Part shown: piece by piece, positions 32,601-44,640 of the stretch
Numbering within the stretch: the first letter of the stretch is position 1
Layout of the letters: each line of letters begins with the position of its first letter
Origin: Sphagnum compactum
Lineage: Eukaryota; Bryophyta; Sphagnopsida; Sphagnales
Assembly (NCBI GenBank): GCA_965153455.1
Contig: OZ234500.1
Span: forward strand, 2,294,001-2,358,000
DNA: 64,000 nucleotides
Direction: 5' to 3'
Notes under the pieces: model-generated
The model's database searches: none
What the model was told of the DNA's origin: nothing
Seen by the model: the letters and a program-made list of their open reading frames with translations, nothing else
Made by a program: the position numbers and the translations under genes

Positions 32601-34689
32601 CAATCGATCAAGGACGGTTGGCTTCGGACGTAACGAGCCTTTGGATCAGTGTTTTTTTCTTTAGGAATTTTTGTTTGTAGCCAAAAGTGGCTATCATCCA
32701 TAGGAAGGTGTAGAAAAATTGGCAAGCATCCCTAGGAAGATTTAGCCAAATCTGGCTATAAATCAAATATGAACTAAAAAATCTTTAATTATCCTTCTAT
32801 ATTTTGGCTACCCACTGAAAAAACCAAGTATAGAAACCTGACATTTTTTAATAATTTTTTTTTTCACTTTTGGCGACTGAAAACCTCCCAAATCACTTAA
32901 TTCTTAATTTCTCTTTTTGGCAAATTTTCACCATTAGAAAAAAAGGCTGCTACAGATCTCCTAGCAGGACTGCAATTGGTTTTCGAAGGGAGAACTGATC
33001 ACTCACATACCCATATGCTCTTTAACCATGAATTAAAGTATATATATGAATTCATTAGCCAAAATCACGCCTCCAATGCAAATCAAAACCTAGTTTTAGC
33101 CAAAACTAGAGGTTATATAAAAATACATATATCCACACATCTCTAGTATCAACTATCAAACCCACCAAACCCACCCACTGTGACCAATTGGGCGGTGTCC
33201 AATTTGGAAAGGTGATTAACAAGTGAGCCTATTTTGGCATAAAATCTGCACCTTAACCTTTCTAGTTGGGTATTGAAAAGAAAGACTTATTTAGTACAAG
33301 GTGCACTTTTCAACTAAAGAAGGTTTATTTAATACAAGTTGTGACAAATTCAATATGGTTATACTTTTCAGCACATCTTTTGGGACTCTTAAAACAAACC
33401 TTCAAGTTTAACTATGTTTTCATGTTACCTTTACAAACTTAGATCTGAGAGCAACAAGATTATCCCTATCTTGCTGCTGAATATAACATAAAGGCCTCTT
33501 ACCACTGTGCGGTGGAGATGCTCTAAGAACGATAAGAAGCTTAAGATTTCAATCTTTATCTGGCTACATTGACAAGCAAATTTATTGCACATACTCCTAA
33601 AGATTTTACCTCGTGATTTCACTCCCCATGTTCACATAAGTCTCTTTTTTGCACATTTGGAGTTTTTGAACACGCTTAGGTTAAGTGCATTACAAGTTTC
33701 ACCATGCGAGTCCTAATGGGATCTAATGATCGGTGTATCCTTTCACAACACTTTTGAGTCTTTGAAAAGAGTGGATGATCACTAATCTCGTCTCATTTCC
33801 GATTCATCAAGGCTAAATCAACATTTGTCATTCATTACCGAGACATCACTTTGAAACCTATGGGGTTATGCCACCTACTAATCTTTAAAATATCCATAAT
33901 TTTCATGGATGAAAGTCTAGCTATAATAAGATAGATATCATGTGTAACAATATCGATGCCCGACAAAGCCATCAAGGTCCTAGTAATGTGAGGTCCAGGA
34001 AATAACGCACAAATCACCCCCAAAATCTATAATGAAGCAAAGAAAAAAAATGCACAAAATTCCTTTTGCATGTATTATCCACACATTGTTTTAAATGTTC
34101 AACAAAATAGGAGAGCAGTTTAGAAGTAACTTTGATACTAAGCAAAGTTCAAATGGCATACTTGGAAGTCTTATTGGACACATGATGAACAAAATTGCTT
34201 GACTTTGTAATAGGTTTCAGATTTTAGTAGTAAGTTAAACTTCATCATAGTTACAATGCGATGATTTCTTTGGGATCACATTTGAAATGTAGTGTCTCAA
34301 CTCTTTACATTGGAATCCAATATTGGCAAATACCCCTCGAGTGAAGAACAAAGTAGGATTGCAAAGGTCGTGTTATCGTGGATTTCAGACTCAAAAACAT
34401 AGTATGGACTTGGTCTCATGCCAAAAGGCTCGAAATGCATTGTCACCTCCAATCTTCAACATCATCAAACATTCCATCTGCTAACATATCACGACTTTTG
34501 TTTCTTCTCTTGTTTGGTGAATTGCAAGCACTTAAGAACAACATCCCTAGTCACCACCCATCTTTAGTTCTTTTCCAAAACAAGTTCTTTTTGCCATGCA
34601 TTTTTGGAAACTTATTCGATAGAATTTGAAATGTTCTCAACTTAAAAGAAAGAGGATCTTGATTCCTAAAGCATCCGGGGATCGCTAAT
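32601..34689. other. AT-rich spacer without recognised gene
   Basis: A diverged member of the 'AGCCAAATTTGGCT' family lies at 32680-32770 (TTTAGCCAAATCTGGCTA). No coding region is recognised. Confidence 0.4.
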
Positions 34690-35005
34690 TATGGTAATGC
34701 GATTCCAAAATCAATTGCCAAATTACACAAAGAGACGACCAAAAAAAGGTCCCTTCATTAAGTCCTCTTTCAAACACTCAAGAGCTTGTTTCAACATGTT
34801 ATGAGATTTGACCTCATTTAATGAACCATAAAAACTTGACTACAAAACTATGATAAGGTGACTCCAAAAATCAATTGCCAAATTACACAAAGAGACGACC
34901 AAAAAAAGGTCCCTTCGTTAAGTCATCTTGCAAACACTGAATAGCTTGTTTCAACATGTTCAGAAATTTGACTTCATTTCATGAACCATAGAAGCTTGAC
35001 CTAAT
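34690..35005. repeat. 160-bp tandem duplication
   Basis: TCAATTGCCAAATTACACAA begins at 34711 and at 34871. Units match through ACGACCAAAAAAAGGTCCCT, CTTGTTTCAACATGTT and GAACCATA. Differences are scattered. No gene is recognised in 35006-36015. The open frame 35710-35955 is unassigned. Confidence 0.9.
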
Positions 35006-36015
35006 TTTTTTGTTTTTAATTGCAAGTACTTTACAAAACATGAATTGCTTCAAAGGAAATTTGTAAGATGCCTTGAAATTGGTAGATTCAAATTTTATCA
35101 ACGCATGTGAGGTTATGTTGTTCTTGAGCACCATCAGTTGGGCAAGCACCCTAATTCCCATGTCCTCAAACATCATAGGGTGATTGGACCCAGCCCTCCC
35201 TCACACTAAATTGTCACTCAAGACAGATTCCACCCTTCATCCTAAGCCTTTAAAAATCATAAGGTCTTTTGGTGTAAAACTTATTGCTCTAGAGGGTTTA
35301 GGTGTAAGGCAATATTACACTCAATTGTGTTGGGTTTTCACGATGGGTCTTTTTGATTGATGCAAAAAAGAATTGTTAGAAATGATGGCTTCACCTTTAA
35401 TGTGAGGGAAGGTACGAGAGGCGATAGTTTGGAACCTTGGCTCAATTCTCACCTCACATCAGGGCCCTCTTTTTGAGAATACTCCACACTCGTAGGGCCT
35501 TTACCCGTAGACATAACTGGAACCTAAAAGAAAGTGTGTGAAAAATGCCTTTGACAAAGGTTGGGAGCCTCCCTATCCGTAAAGCACAAGTGTGGGACAT
35601 GACTTGTGCATGTGCGGGGACACTATTCGTGTCCTATAAACGGAGTCTGTTGTCATTCAACAATATAACAAAATACTCGCATCATGCAAGTTGAACACAA
35701 AGGGACACTTTGAGGTGGGGAGCATTGTGGGGGGAAAGAACCTCGAGAATAATGAATGATCCCTTAAACATTTGTTTATATCTTTGCTATATTTGTAGTG
35801 ATGCCACAAATCATTCGGCATCCATAGCCTCCACTCAGGGTGGTCTTTGCTTATCAGCCCCGTCTAGGTCACCAGCTTGTTGTTATCATGCAACAAAAGC
35901 TTCCAATTCAAGCAGTTCTAAAGTTGGGTTCCCAATCATTGAAGAAGACAATTGATTTTTGGCCCAACTGGTAGGCAGTACGTATCCCCCTCTTTCCTCT
36001 ACCAAGTGTCAAATA

Positions 36016-36140
36016 TCGTATTCCCTGATAGCTTTTCGCAACAAATTGTTGAATAATTAATTAAATTTTTAAATCTTACCTTTGGAACTTGGTTTTTTTT
36101 TAATTCTGAAAATTTTGACAAGTAAATAATGATTATAAAA
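36016..36140. repeat. Dispersed repeat pair with 30691-30812, copy 2
   Basis: Same block order as copy 1, beginning TATTCCCTGATAGC and ending AATGATTATAAA. Small indels in poly-T and substitutions separate the copies. Confidence 0.8.
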
Positions 36141-39100
36141 ACTACAAAATAAATCTTTTGCAAGTTTATGGGACAAACTAATGTGTATAGACCATTTTAC
36201 TCTTCAGTTCTTGAACTTTAAGGTCTGCAGTTGAAACCTGACAATCGAAAATCTTTATATAAAAATTTCAACACAAGTAACAAATAACTTTTCAAAAATT
36301 CAGAAAAAAATAATTAATTTATTTATGCTGGAATTGTAGGTATGCAATCTTGGACTTGGAACTGAGTAGAGAATTGGTTCTTTTGTGTGTGGCTACTTAT
36401 GTATCCCTTGTGGCATCTACCCCCCACCCCCCCCAAAACTTACTTGTGCATGCATGGTGTATTTATAAAGGGTTGCAAAGATGAAAAGTATAGGGGAAAT
36501 GAATTCCTGTGCCCTACGAGGTTGGTAGTCCCAGGGCATAGGCCCCAAAATTAGGGGAGGCCCATGGGAGAGACCTAGGTCTAGATGTGGCTAATTTAAT
36601 TATTTTTATTTCAAAAAATGGCGAAAACAATGCATAAAAAATCACAATTGTTTTTCATTTTCTGAAAAAAAGAATCACCAATTTGTGAAAATTCGCTCCC
36701 AAAAAAACGCTAATTGATACATACCTGGGGGGCATTTTTTGAGCAAGCTTTAAATTTTGTCCATGTTATTATTATTATTATTATTATTATTATCCATCTA
36801 TTTAATCCACCTTATAGTTAGTTAAATTTTTACATGTACATTAAATTTTGGTACCATATATTTGTTTGAATTTTTAGAAATCTAATTAAAATTGTGAGTG
36901 ATGAGAGATTCACAATCTATTGACATGTTCATATATAATAGGCAAACAATCATTGAGCATAAAGTCAATCATAAATATGACCTAATATTACAATCAAATA
37001 GGAATCCAAGGCAACATTCACTAGTGCATCTACAAAACTTCCCCCACCCTTTTGTGACATTTCATAATACTACTTTCATTAATTTTCCACATAATTAAAA
37101 TTAAACATAAAAACTTAAAGGAACGTTAAACTTTTCTAAATTTTGAGTTGCAAAAGATTAATTGAACCTATTAACAATTAATATTTAAATCTCTTGTACA
37201 TAGGTTATATTGTTGTTGTTTTTTTTGGTCATACTTAGGATTAATGCATACCACATATTAATTATATCTTGATTCAAAGAACAAACTAGTTTGTCCTTTC
37301 TGGGACCTGGAGTGGAGGTAGGCCTAACACCCAATTTTATGAAGGGTATATTTTTCCCCTTTCAATTGTTGGGTCATTTTTTTTTTTTTAACCAAGTAAA
37401 TTGGATGTGCAATGCATGGTCATAGCCAAGAGGGAACAAAACAAAATTTTGTCTCAAAACCTTTTTAAAAATTTATTGTGAAGGTGCTTGAAATATGCCA
37501 TGTGGCGCTCTGAAATTTCAGATTGAGTTTTGAGCCCTCAAGCCTACCTCCACTAACAAGATCAAGTTGTAGAACCAATTGAATTATTATTTCTATCCAA
37601 TAACCAATATATAAAACCTTATATTTTTATTTATGTAATGTTTCAATTTGAAAAAAATGCCCCCACCCCCCCCCCCCCCCCTCTAATGAGGTGATTTGCT
37701 TTTATCAACATAATTCGTGATGAACAAATTAGTCATTTTAAAGTTTTTAGCTTGTCATATGGTAAAGAAAACATTGTTTGTTTTGTGTGCGTGTGTGTTT
37801 ATGTCAAGTTTTTGTTACTTGTGTCACATGTTAATATTGTGATATGTTTTCTAAGCATCAATGATCAACTATTTCAAACTTGTTCCAAACCTTGATATCA
37901 AGGATTCATCAGCTTATGGATGACTTATGAACAAAAACTATTTAAGTTATTGTGAAAGTTTGCATTTTTTTGGATTTAAGTAGTTTAACTACATGTGTAT
38001 GAAGAAAGTGTTGAATTTTGGAAAAGTTTAGGTTAAATATAATGGAGGTTTATGTGTTGTTCAACTACTTTTTGAAACATTCCTATGGAAAGAACTTAAA
38101 GTTTCTTTACAATGTGCACACAATGCAAATCTTTAATTATAATGTAAATACATCCATATACATATTTTTATGTTTTCATTGTTGTTCATCTTTAGGCAAT
38201 TATTAAAAATAAGGACAAACCTTTGGTCCTTCATCGGTTTTATACATGAATATGTGCCCCCATTTGATTGTTGGGGCCCAAAAAGTTTAAAAATCGGGGT
38301 TCCTTGGGTGTAAGGAACTTCCAAAGGTTAAGGTCCAAGAGAACCTTATTGATGAAGAATTGGCATATTAAAAACCCCAATTTGTCATTTTTTGCTTGAA
38401 TTACATGTTACTCTTTGAAAACATTAATCCTTTCATGTTTTGAGTTTTGTGTAGATGATGATGTTTTGCGACAAAGTGCATGTATTGTAAAGGTCAACAA
38501 TAAGTACAAGTGAGTATTGTATTTTTATCTTTCACTTTCACAAAACATATTGAAAGTGTGATATTTTTACAAAGCTTGAACATCCTAAATATGAAGAGGG
38601 TTTAAAGAGATCACACAAAACAATGAAATATTATGGCAAATGTGTGAATATGTTGAAGACCAAAAGGTTTAAAAAGATCGCACAAGAAAATTTGAACAAG
38701 GTTTTAAATTATTATCATTGTTGTTTCATGAAAAATTGATTTTTATGATTATCATCAAAAAATTGGGATAGACTTGTGTTTTGTTAAACAATTTGATTGT
38801 TTTTCACAATCATTAGAAACAAATTTCAAATTGACTTTTATTTTTGTTAAACACCCTTTGTTGTAAGAAACAACATGTGGGTGCATATATGTTTTGTTAA
38901 TTTCTATTGATTTATTTTTTAATGTTTTGTTTGCTTCAACCCAAGTGAGTAGAAGAACATGGAAGGTGACTCAAAGAGTTGCCTTTGCAACAAAATTTTC
39001 ATAAATGATAGTAACATCATTCCTTTAGTTTTTAAACCCTTTTTCAAAGTTCAATTGCTCTAGAAGGTTTGGGAATGTCCTTGCAATTTGAAAACCATGA

Positions 39101-41623
39101 TATTGTTGTGACATTTCTAGCTCTGGTTCTTTAACCTAATAATGCATTATCTTTGTGTGACAAGTTTTGTGAATTATTATATTTAGACATTGGTTAGCCC
39201 ATTGACATGGGTGGCAAACACATAATTGTTGTTGGTATTATTTTTTGGTGTTTTTTTTTGGAAGTTTTTTTTAATTATTTTTTATGAAGAAAAACAAGTA
39301 CATGGTTGTGTTTTATCAATTGTACGTTCAACAAATTTTAAATGAAACTTTGAATTACAAACATATATTGTTCATAACCCATTTTCTTAGGGGTTTTTTT
39401 GTGGAGTATGGGATCATCATGAATATATACCTAAGTTGATTTTCATGAAAAAAAAATTTGGTTTAAAGAACTAGAAAAATCAAGGAGACCACAAATTTCC
39501 TAGGTTTTAGTAATTTCATGAGGAAGCCAAACTAGTTGGCCATGAAGTCATCAGCTTCACCACATTTGTTCAATTTCATATGGGTGTGAAAGGAAATAAA
39601 ATGATACATTTGATAATAGAAATGATTGCATCCCTCAAATTTTTAACAAATTTTGGTGTGTCTTGGAACCATTTGTAGAATTTTCATTTCACCACAACTA
39701 TGAAGCAAAGCATTGCTAACAATCACACTTGTGGCTCAAGACGTGTTTGACTTTCCTAGGAAGTCAAACATTTAATACATGTTATAGCCAAAAAATAAAA
39801 ACAAAAAATCTATCAACTTTGCATTGAAATGGATCATAAAATATTTACAAACCACATCTTGTAATGGGACAAAAAGGGAAGTTGAATTGCATTTAGGAAT
39901 GAAAATTGGACTAAATGAATTACTTCAAGTGTTTCAAAAAACTACTTAATTGAAAACCATGTTTTATTTTGTAATTCAAAGAACCAATTAACACAAATAT
40001 GCACTACTACAAAATGTGAATGTAGTTCACTAGTCCATGTTCACTAAATCAATGAATTCATTGTTTCCCCACTAGGTCTCATTCACTATAACTAGTGAAT
40101 TCACTCAAAATCTAGTGATTTATCACTTAGTGTACAGGGACACCTTTTGTTGTAATGATGTGACATAGCAAAAAACTTGTTGTATTTCAATTTAAAATAT
40201 AATTGGCACTATAGGGAACCTACATGTTGAAAATTAAAAAACCTAAATGTTTTTTATTTTCAAATTTTCAAAAGCATTGAAACTAAAGATAATTTAAAAA
40301 TAAAATAATCATACAACATTGGTCTTCACCACGACCATTAAGGAAATAGGGCTAGTTATATATTTACAATTGTTCCCACCAAATACCATGGTCTCTTGTT
40401 TTTCTAGATTGATAACACAAAAACCCAACTAAATGTAACATCATAAACTTAGATCATTGGCATATAACAGTATTGCTATTATTGTCTTTCATATTATGTT
40501 TGGGAAAATATGGTTTTGGTGTCACTTTTGGAAAATTTGCATGGGTGAATACAACGTTTCTTTTTTTGGCTATCAAAAGCAAAATTGTACTTGCTCTTTT
40601 CCTTGGGTGCCAGGCCCTATGTTAATTTTGTGTAAATAAAATTGTTTTCGAACCAAGTTTTGATTACATAATTTATAGCCGAAGCCAAATCACACCCAAC
40701 CTTTGAAATGTAGTTGCCAATCTTTTTCTATCATGTGAGGATTACGGTTACCAAATAACATTGTTTAAAATTTGGGTTTCACCACAAAACATTTGGATGT
40801 TGTTCATGTCGATAGTTGCCATTGCAACATTTTTATGTTAGGTAAGACCTTTCCAGTCCAACCATTCATGTGAGTGTAGAGTTTCTTCATTATTTGAGTT
40901 GTTAGGCTTTTTACTTCAAGCAGCCATTGATGTGAAGTAGTGGAAGCTAAGGTTTCTTTAGTATTCGAATGGTTTGCCTTTTGACTCCATGCTTTGATGT
41001 CAAGTAGTGGAGAAGGTTTAGGGTTTAAAATCTTGCAAAAATTTGTTTAGATTGTGCAACTTGTTTTACTTGTGCATCATATAGAAAAAAAATTCATGAC
41101 ATGAATAAAAAAAACCATGTCTATGAATTTATGAAGAAAAGGAAGTTACAGCATGTACTTGAACATGAAAAAGACTAATGTAATTGAGAGATAGCAGTGA
41201 AAAATGGATAAATTAAACATTTTGAGGTACTTGACAAATATTCAAAACCTTAATTTTTGGGCCCAACCTCTTTCACTTGTTTATGATTTGATGTTGTTGC
41301 CTTCAAATGGTGGTAGTGTCTCTTCAAATCCAATCTCATATGAATTGGTGATTAGCACAATGGGGCTTCAAGATATTCAATTATCATTGGTTGCAATGGC
41401 GCTTTTAGATGTTCCTATGCCATTAGTTGGCTTTTTAGATCTGCTTGTGCCAATAGTTGGGCCTTCAAATCAACCTTCTATTAAAGTTTTTTGTAAAGTT
41501 AGGAAAACACGACACCAGTACCCTAAGTTTGGTCTGAAACCACGTGAGATTTTTTTTTTAAACCTACAAAAAAATACATTAACCTTCAAATAGGCGTTAA
41601 ATTTAGAAATGCAACACTTTTTA
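36141..41623. other. AT-rich spacer with simple repeats, no recognised gene
   Basis: It holds a (TTA)n run at 36766-36793 and a C-rich run at 37661-37681. A 'CACTACTACAAAATGTGAATG' stretch with repeated TTCACTA/TAGTGAA words lies at 40001-40140, and related words recur at 62880-63040. The open frame 41204-41593 (129 codons, +) is rich in Leu and Pro and I do not recognise it. Confidence 0.4.
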
Positions 41624-41846
41624 TGTTAAACTGAATTTCATCCGGTCAAAACCTCGTCTTTCGTTTATCTAAAACGCTTCCACTGCTACTACATATATTT
41701 TCACTATTCTTACATGTACGACTACTATAATTACCTCGAACCTTGTGCATTAAATGTTAATTTTTAGCATTTCATACCCATATTTAATCAAATTTCCTTA
41801 CTTCGCAGACCTCACTCAAAGAAGGGATAGGGGATGAAAAGAAGCC
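41624..41846 (+). repeat. Dispersed repeat, copy B, just before the hAT-like remnant
   Basis: It shares TTTCATCC, TACATATATTTTCACT, ACGACTACTATAATTA, CTCGAACCTTGTGCATTAAA, TTAGCATTTCATAC and CTTACTTCGCAGA in order with copy A inside the MITE-like element (21361-21555), and the central part with copy C (63724-63850). Because B directly precedes transposase-like sequence, the family may be a terminal region of that transposon. Confidence 0.8.
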
Positions 41847-41968
41847 CAAAGACAGGGTGAAGACATGATTATTTTAAGGAACACTTTATTGTCATGCTGA
41901 GTTCTAGTTTAAATTGTTCAATGCATGTTTAAACTTTCTTGCCAATCCTTTCACCAAGCTCGTAACCT

Positions 41969-44640
41969 TTGTCTAATACCATCCCCATCACAATAAGGTT
42001 TAATTTGGGGTCTGATGATGTCTTGATTGAAATTGATGAGATCAATGTTTCTGAAAAAGGTTTTGACAATGATTTTGACATTAATTTGCCACCAACAAAT
42101 AAGACCAAGGTAAATAACAACCGCATTTGCAAATTTCAAATAAAGTGGGTTACAAAGCTCAATTGGGCAAAAGGAGTGCTGGTTGAAGATGGAATACCTC
42201 ACAATGTAAAGTGTAAGGTGTGTAGTGTAATTAAAGGCGACCTAAACTTTTGGTTTTCAAATGGGACACCTTGATCAACCATGAAGGATGATGTAAAGTT
42301 GAAAATAACATGCTGCAATACGATGTGAAGAAGGGACAACCGTACACCACAAAATCATGCAAGCAAGTTCCATTGACTATACATTTATATTTATATTTTT
42401 TAAATGTATTTTTCTTTTGAAATGTATTTGTACTCCATTTTTTAATTGATGTGCTTTTGGTTATATTGTTGGCATAAACAAAACTTGGTGTTGTATGTTT
42501 TTTACAAGCCAACCATTGATTTAAAACAAGTTAACAACCATGTGTTGGGAACATGTAACAAGAAGAATATACAATTTGCTACAATCTTCCAACTTTTGCA
42601 AGACAGACGACCAATGATTGAATACAAAAAAATAAAATAAAATAGTATGATTTCTTAAGGTTGTTAAACAACCCGAACATGCATGAGTTTAACTTGGTTG
42701 GTTGGGAAATTGCAAAATTCATGCACAAGCAAATGAAACATAAGACTATATCTACAATGTTTTTTTCCACTTATGTAGCTTTTACTTGTGATGAAGTAAC
42801 CATTGTTGATAATGGGAGCTGGATTTCCATTCATGCATACATTATGAACAATTGGGTTTGTGTCCCAATAATGATAAGTCTGTAAGAGGTTGTTAGCAAG
42901 GTTGGGGTTGATAACTTGACTATAATGATCATGGAAGCATTTGAACAACATGGTGGTCTCAATCTTGATGCCATTGCTCAATAATTCATTTGCTTTGGGG
43001 CAAATAAAATGAACACATTTCAAGTTGTCAAGACTAAGGTCACCAAGCAAATTTCAACTAAATATGCTCCATTTTATATTGGAGTCCATTACATGATTCA
43101 TAGATGTAACTTGGCATTCAAAGCTCTTTCATCCCTTGGGATTGTTGCCAAGATTGGGAGTTTGTTACAAAGCATTCATGCTTATTTCACCCATTCACCA
43201 AAATGACATTTGGAGTTTAGCAGACTAGTTGAAGTGATGGAAACAAGGGGTTGGAAAAAATTTCATAATGTAAAAACGAGATATATATTGTTGTTGGAAC
43301 CTTTGAGGAAGATATTTTTTGAGTATAGGACTTTGTTGGCTAAATTGACCTTTGATAGTGTGGACAATGCTAATGCCAAGGTTTTTTTTTTTCATGAATT
43401 TGATCTTGTTAAAAAAATTTGACATTTGGGTTTTTTTAATGTTACGTTCAAGGTCGTTGCTACACTCTTAGTACTCTTAATTTATGATGACTTGTATGTC
43501 CTTGCATGCCGTCATGATTACTTTGGTTGATCTTTATTACCTTTTAGGCATGTGTTGCCTCTTGTTGTTACTTGAAAGCATCGACTCTTTGATTACATTT
43601 GCTTAGAAAAGAAATGTCTTTGTGTGTGATCTAATAGTTGTAATGAAAATTTGTGAAAGACAAATCTACTCATTCTACACAGATTTTAAGCTGAATACAC
43701 CCAAGATGAATTCTTTGGATTCAAAGGCCTCCTTAAATGTAATCATCAATCCATCCACATGAAATGGGTTGCTAACCTAAATTTGGAGGAAGAAAATTTG
43801 GCCTTCCTATGTGGTGGTGAAAAATACTTGGCAATGCATTCTAATAACACCACTAAAATCTAAGAGGTAGTTACTTAGGAGACTTGGCAACTTTTTGTCA
43901 ACAATGTAAAAGAAGAAAGTAGTGGTAAGTTTAAAAATTTTCATGTACCTTTAAAATCATGTCCTTTCTTCACTTTTGTCTTTTCAATTTCATTTTTAAT
44001 TGAAGAGGTTGGTCTTAATTCTTATTTATGTTGAAGCCCATGCAAATAAGAATTAAAACTAATTTCCCCAACATGGTGTGTTGGATGCATTGGGGATTCT
44101 TTATCCCCCATATTGATTAACCTCTAATGTTGAATCTTCTTTTTGCATTCTGCACATCTTCAAAAATCACTACTGTGATATGAAACATGTCAACATTACC
44201 CAAAATGTCAAGCATGTTTGAAACCTTTTGGATAAGTGGGAGTTCGATGCCCGTTAGGGCTTATTTAAGTGTGCCATGATGAGAAATGCCCATGCTGCCA
44301 TGGTTTCAACAAGCCAATTTTGTCCTTCAAAATGAACCTGCTAACAAAGTTGTGGCACACAATCATAGTCAATTAAGTGTTTTGTCATGCCTTTCCTACG
44401 TTCATCAAACTTGCAAAAGTTGCGATAGTCCATGTCTTTGGCTCAATGGAAGATGAACAATGTTTTTCAACTTTGTCATTTTTGAAAAACAACCTTCGAA
44501 GTGCGTTAAATCCCCATTTGTAGTTTATTGTGGGCATGTATAACCAAAAATTTTACAGTTTGCAAAATTTGCAAATTTTCCTTATGATGTTGCTTACACA
44601 TAGTGGGTAGCCACTAGAAAATATGGTTGTTATGGGCTTA
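41969..44640 (+). pseudogene. Decayed hAT-like transposase (zinc-finger/DDE type)
   Basis: An N-terminal part at 42120-42260 reads IKWVTKLNWAKGVLVEDGIP followed by H and a C-x-x-C pair, resembling the zinc-finger start of hAT-like transposases. In one frame from 42661 to 43422 come FTCDEVTIVDNGSWISIHAY, NNWVCVPI, DNLTIMIMEA, FICFGANKMNTFQ, YAPFYIGVHYMIHRCNLAFK, HSPK and METRGWKKFHNVKTRYILLL. These are blocks of a widespread hAT-like family. The frame is broken only by stops (42883 TAA, about 42982 TAA, 43204 TGA and a final TGA). Weaker matching segments continue to about 44640 (HMKWVANLNLEEENLAFLCG, then a DALGILYPPY-like block), with frameshifts. Terminal inverted repeats were not identified. 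Confidence 0.6.

Noticed and set aside
40001-40140. CACTACTACAAAATG as a CACTA transposon end
   Set aside because: The start resembles CACTA termini and related words occur at 62880-63040, but I found no matching inverted end or target duplication.
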